A stretch of 64,000 nt of DNA, from the NCBI GenBank assembly GCA_029866155.1, contig JARWZW010000018.1:31594-95593 (forward strand), written 5' to 3'. The stretch is from Caulobacter sp. Its GTDB lineage: Bacteria > Pseudomonadota > Alphaproteobacteria > Caulobacterales > Caulobacteraceae. The translations under genes were made by a program, and so were the position numbers. The first letter of the stretch is position 1; the number at the start of each line of letters is the position of its first letter. This document shows, piece by piece, positions 61,952 to 64,000 of this stretch. Under the pieces are notes generated by a model, which had not been told where the DNA came from, did not search any database, and saw only the letters and a list, made by a program, of their open reading frames with translations.

Positions 61952-63311
61952 CGCTCAGATCGAGGCTGGTCCCGATCACAAGGATAATCGTGCCAAACAG
62001 GGCGTTAGCGGTGAAATAACTGCTTTCCATCCAGTTATGCCCGAAGAACAGGAGAGGAAACACGCCCATAACCGTGGCTGCGGCAAGGGCTCCGTGACCT
62101 TGGTATCCAACGGAAAGGGCCTCCTGCCGGATATGGATCAAGCCCCGGCTCATCCAGCGGCCCAGCAGAAACAGGGCTCCAATCAGGCCAACCAACCCGG
62201 TCGTCGCGGCCAGGTCGAGATAGCCGTTATGGGCTTCGTTGGTGAAGGCGTCCGGCCTCGAGAACCAGTAGTCCGTCTGCAAGCTGGGCTGTACCCGGGG
62301 ATCAACGTCCCAGAAGGACCCGAAACCCCAACCCTTGACCGGCTGCAACGTGAACTGCTGATAGACGAAGGCCCAGACATCGGTGCGCTGGGTGAAGGTC
62401 ACGCCCCGGAAGGGCGTCAGGGGGTCCAGACCTGACAGTTCACACCAGGCCAGCCAGCCGAAGACGCCGCTCAGCAGAGTCATGGCGCCAAGCGAGACGG
62501 CGCTCAGAATGACCACAGGCCGCTGGGACAGCAGCAGCAGAAGAAGTGGCGTGGCGGCCGCAAGACAGAAAAAGATGCCGATGCTGGTCTTGGACTGGCT
62601 GGCCAGCAGCAGCGCCACGGCAAAGGCGGTCATGGACCACCAGAAAAGCCGGCCCCGCCAGCCGGACTGGCCCCAGGCATAGGCGCCGCAGATAAACCCG
62701 GACAACAGCATGACGGCCCCAAGGGTGTTCTTGTGGGAATGGATGGCCGCCAAGCCTAGCTCTGTCATCGACCGTCCCGGCATGAATATCCAGGAAAACA
62801 GGTCGATCAGGATGACAATGGCGCAGGCGATCGCCATGGCTCTGTGGGTGCGCTGAAGGGTCCGCAGCCCGGTCGCCACGGCGATACAGACCACCGCGTT
62901 GATCCCGTAGAGCAGCAGCCGCCGGTTGGAGGCCGCCGGATCCAGGGCCCAGCGGGTGGTCAGGGCGAACCAGCCTAGGAGCAGGATCAAGGGCCAGAGC
63001 CGCAGGGCTGCCCCAGGCAGGGACGCCCGTCTCATCCAGAGCACCGGAACCGAAATGGCCCCCAACAAAAGCCAGATGTAGCGATTGATCGGCGACATCT
63101 CGGTGGCCCCGGTCAGGGGGTCAAGCGCGACCTCATGGACATAAGGTTTGTTTCCGATGAGCACGTACAGCAGCATCAGAACCAGCAGCAGACCTGAAAA
63201 GCCGACCACCCAGCGTTCGATCCAGGCCGCGCGCGCCGCCTGCTGATCGGCCTGTATCAGCCGCCAGTTCTGACGAGCCAAGACAGCTCGTGAGGCTGTT
63301 TCAGCCGTCAA
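61920..63311 (-). CDS. Wzy-like polysaccharide polymerase / O-antigen ligase family protein
   Basis: A 463-residue membrane protein with about 10-12 helices. A large periplasmic loop lies near the C-terminal third and contains FTLQPVKGWGFGSFWDVDP, then NEAHNGYLDLAATTGLVGLIGALFLL. This HNGYLdLA pattern is typical of the Wzy/WaaL (PF04932) family. The start is TTG 63311, overlapping the WecG-like gene by 11 bp. It probably joins repeat units flipped by the neighbouring Wzx. Confidence 0.87.
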   Translation of the reverse strand: MTAETASRAVLARQNWRLIQADQQAARAAWIERWVVGFSGLLLVLMLLYVLIGNKPYVHEVALDPLTGATEMSPINRYIWLLLGAISVPVLWMRRASLPGAALRLWPLILLLGWFALTTRWALDPAASNRRLLLYGINAVVCIAVATGLRTLQRTHRAMAIACAIVILIDLFSWIFMPGRSMTELGLAAIHSHKNTLGAVMLLSGFICGAYAWGQSGWRGRLFWWSMTAFAVALLLASQSKTSIGIFFCLAAATPLLLLLLSQRPVVILSAVSLGAMTLLSGVFGWLAWCELSGLDPLTPFRGVTFTQRTDVWAFVYQQFTLQPVKGWGFGSFWDVDPRVQPSLQTDYWFSRPDAFTNEAHNGYLDLAATTGLVGLIGALFLLGRWMSRGLIHIRQEALSVGYQGHGALAAATVMGVFPLLFFGHNWMESSYFTANALFGTIILVIGTSLDLSVMPSRARSAA

Positions 63312-64000
63312 GCGCCGCCCTCTTCAGTCTCATACGCAGCAGCGCCGCATCCCACAGGCCATGCGCCAGGCCGTAAATCCCTCGAACCAGATAGCGCCTC
63401 CAAAGTCGGCGGGGCTCTCGAACAAGTCGGTAAAGCCAAACCAGTCCCGAATTTTCCATCCAGTCCGGAGCCGGATCGCTGTGGCCCGTGATGACATTGA
63501 TGGAACTGCCGATGCAAAGGCCGATCCCGGTCGAGCGACCGTCTTCGATAACCCTCTGGCAGAAGATCTCGGACTGGGGCGGTCCCATGGCCACGAACAC
63601 AAAGCGCGCAGGATGGGATGCGACGAAATCGATCGCCTCTCGAACCGCTTCTGGCCTGTGGATGAAACCCATGGGCGGATTGTGATGCGAGATGCGATTC
63701 AGGCCAAACTTTTCGCTGAGATCGGCAATCACAGCTTCGGACCCGCCGACGACGGTCAGGCTGTCCGCAGGACCGATGACCTGTTCGAACAGGTCCCTGA
63801 CGACATAGGCGCCTGGCGCAAACTTGAGGTCCAGACCACCCAGCCGAGCCGCCCTGCCCAGCAGGCGGCTGTCGTTGGTGCTTATCCAGCAGGAGTCGCT
63901 GCAGGCTCGGAACTCCGCGCCGGTCCGGCGCAACCAGGCGTGCTCGGCGTTGGGCGTGACGAAAGTGGCGAACGCCGGGCGGGGGGGGCGGGCCGCCCCC
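63301..64000 (-). CDS. WecG/TagA/CpsF-family glycosyltransferase (5' end outside the window)
   Basis: The track starts at TTG 63933, but the frame is open to the window edge and encodes family sequence before it: FVTPNAEHAWLRRTGAEFRA. Downstream are CWISTNDSRLLGRAARLGG, LTVVGGSEAVIADLSEKFG, HNPPMGF, FVFVAMGPPQSEIFCQRV (the conserved GxPkQE-like turn) and IGLCIGSSINVITG. These enzymes add N-acetylmannosamine or similar sugars in polysaccharide assembly. HfsJ of Caulobacter holdfast belongs to this family, but orthology is not shown. An eight-G run (63971-63978) lies in the coding part. Confidence 0.88.
   Translation of the reverse strand, partial: GAARPPRPAFATFVTPNAEHAWLRRTGAEFRACSDSCWISTNDSRLLGRAARLGGLDLKFAPGAYVVRDLFEQVIGPADSLTVVGGSEAVIADLSEKFGLNRISHHNPPMGFIHRPEAVREAIDFVASHPARFVFVAMGPPQSEIFCQRVIEDGRSTGIGLCIGSSINVITGHSDPAPDWMENSGLVWLYRLVREPRRLWRRYLVRGIYGLAHGLWDAALLRMRLKRAALDG

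Noticed and set aside
1-64000. CRISPR arrays, insertion sequences, rRNA genes and prophage structural genes
   Set aside because: No regularly spaced repeats, transposase motifs, rRNA-like stretches or phage structural genes were seen. The single endolysin-like gene at 4144 has no phage neighbours.

Overview
The window reads as chromosomal DNA of a GC-rich alphaproteobacterium, most likely a member of the Caulobacteraceae (Caulobacter, Phenylobacterium or a relative). The strongest pointer is a recognisable PopZ polar organiser next to valS and a TolC gene. DUF1476, the PurS/PurQ/PurL form of FGAM synthase and a Wzx/Wzy-type polysaccharide cluster resembling holdfast loci also fit. Almost all of the sequence is coding. 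Gene overlaps of the ATGA, GTGA and TTGA kind are common, and GTG and TTG starts are frequent.

Layout. 1-8.8 kb: tail of an MFS transporter, purB, a DNA-deoxyinosine glycosylase-like gene, then purC-purS-purQ-purL. This purine set is interrupted by an endolysin-like gene, a membrane protein and a lipoprotein gene. 8.9-13.2 kb: GTP-type PEP carboxykinase and a penicillin acylase-family hydrolase, facing away from each other. 13.3-20.9 kb: FAD monooxygenase with an NTF2-like partner, acyl-CoA dehydrogenase, an exported protein of unknown function, an MFS exporter coupled to an orphan ABC ATPase, and an amino-acid dehydrogenase. 21-34 kb: mostly small detoxification and catabolic genes (lipase-like hydrolase, UDG-like protein, two GSTs, WrbA, thioesterase, CNT nucleoside transporter, amidase, acyl-CoA ligase), and a LysR gene divergent from a CMD/YHS/DoxX operon. 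34-39.8 kb: valS, popZ, tolC and a Pcm-like gene.

39.9-43.3 kb is the most unusual part. It lies between tRNA-Cys and tRNA-Asn and holds about 500 bp without a credible gene, an SDR gene, a decayed low-GC acyl-CoA ligase fragment, and a secreted PepSY-like protein with an extremely acidic, T/Y/E-repetitive tail. This looks like a variable or transferred segment.

43.3-57.5 kb: N-formylglutamate amidohydrolase divergent from two tandem transglutaminase-like genes, a DUF1275 protein, a kynurenine-degradation operon (kynB-kynU-VOC-SDR), an RND efflux pair with altered proton-relay residues, an Atm1-like ABC exporter with a lipoprotein gene, and a LOG-family gene. 57.6-64 kb: an exopolysaccharide cluster (Wzz/Wzc-like co-polymerase with a degenerate ATPase, OPX/Wza-like exporter, Wzx-like flippase, Wzy-like polymerase, and a WecG/TagA glycosyltransferase cut by the window edge).

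Functions come from motif recognition in the translated sequence. No database search was run. Starts were moved from the ORF track where a ribosome binding site, signal peptide or overlap favoured another codon.
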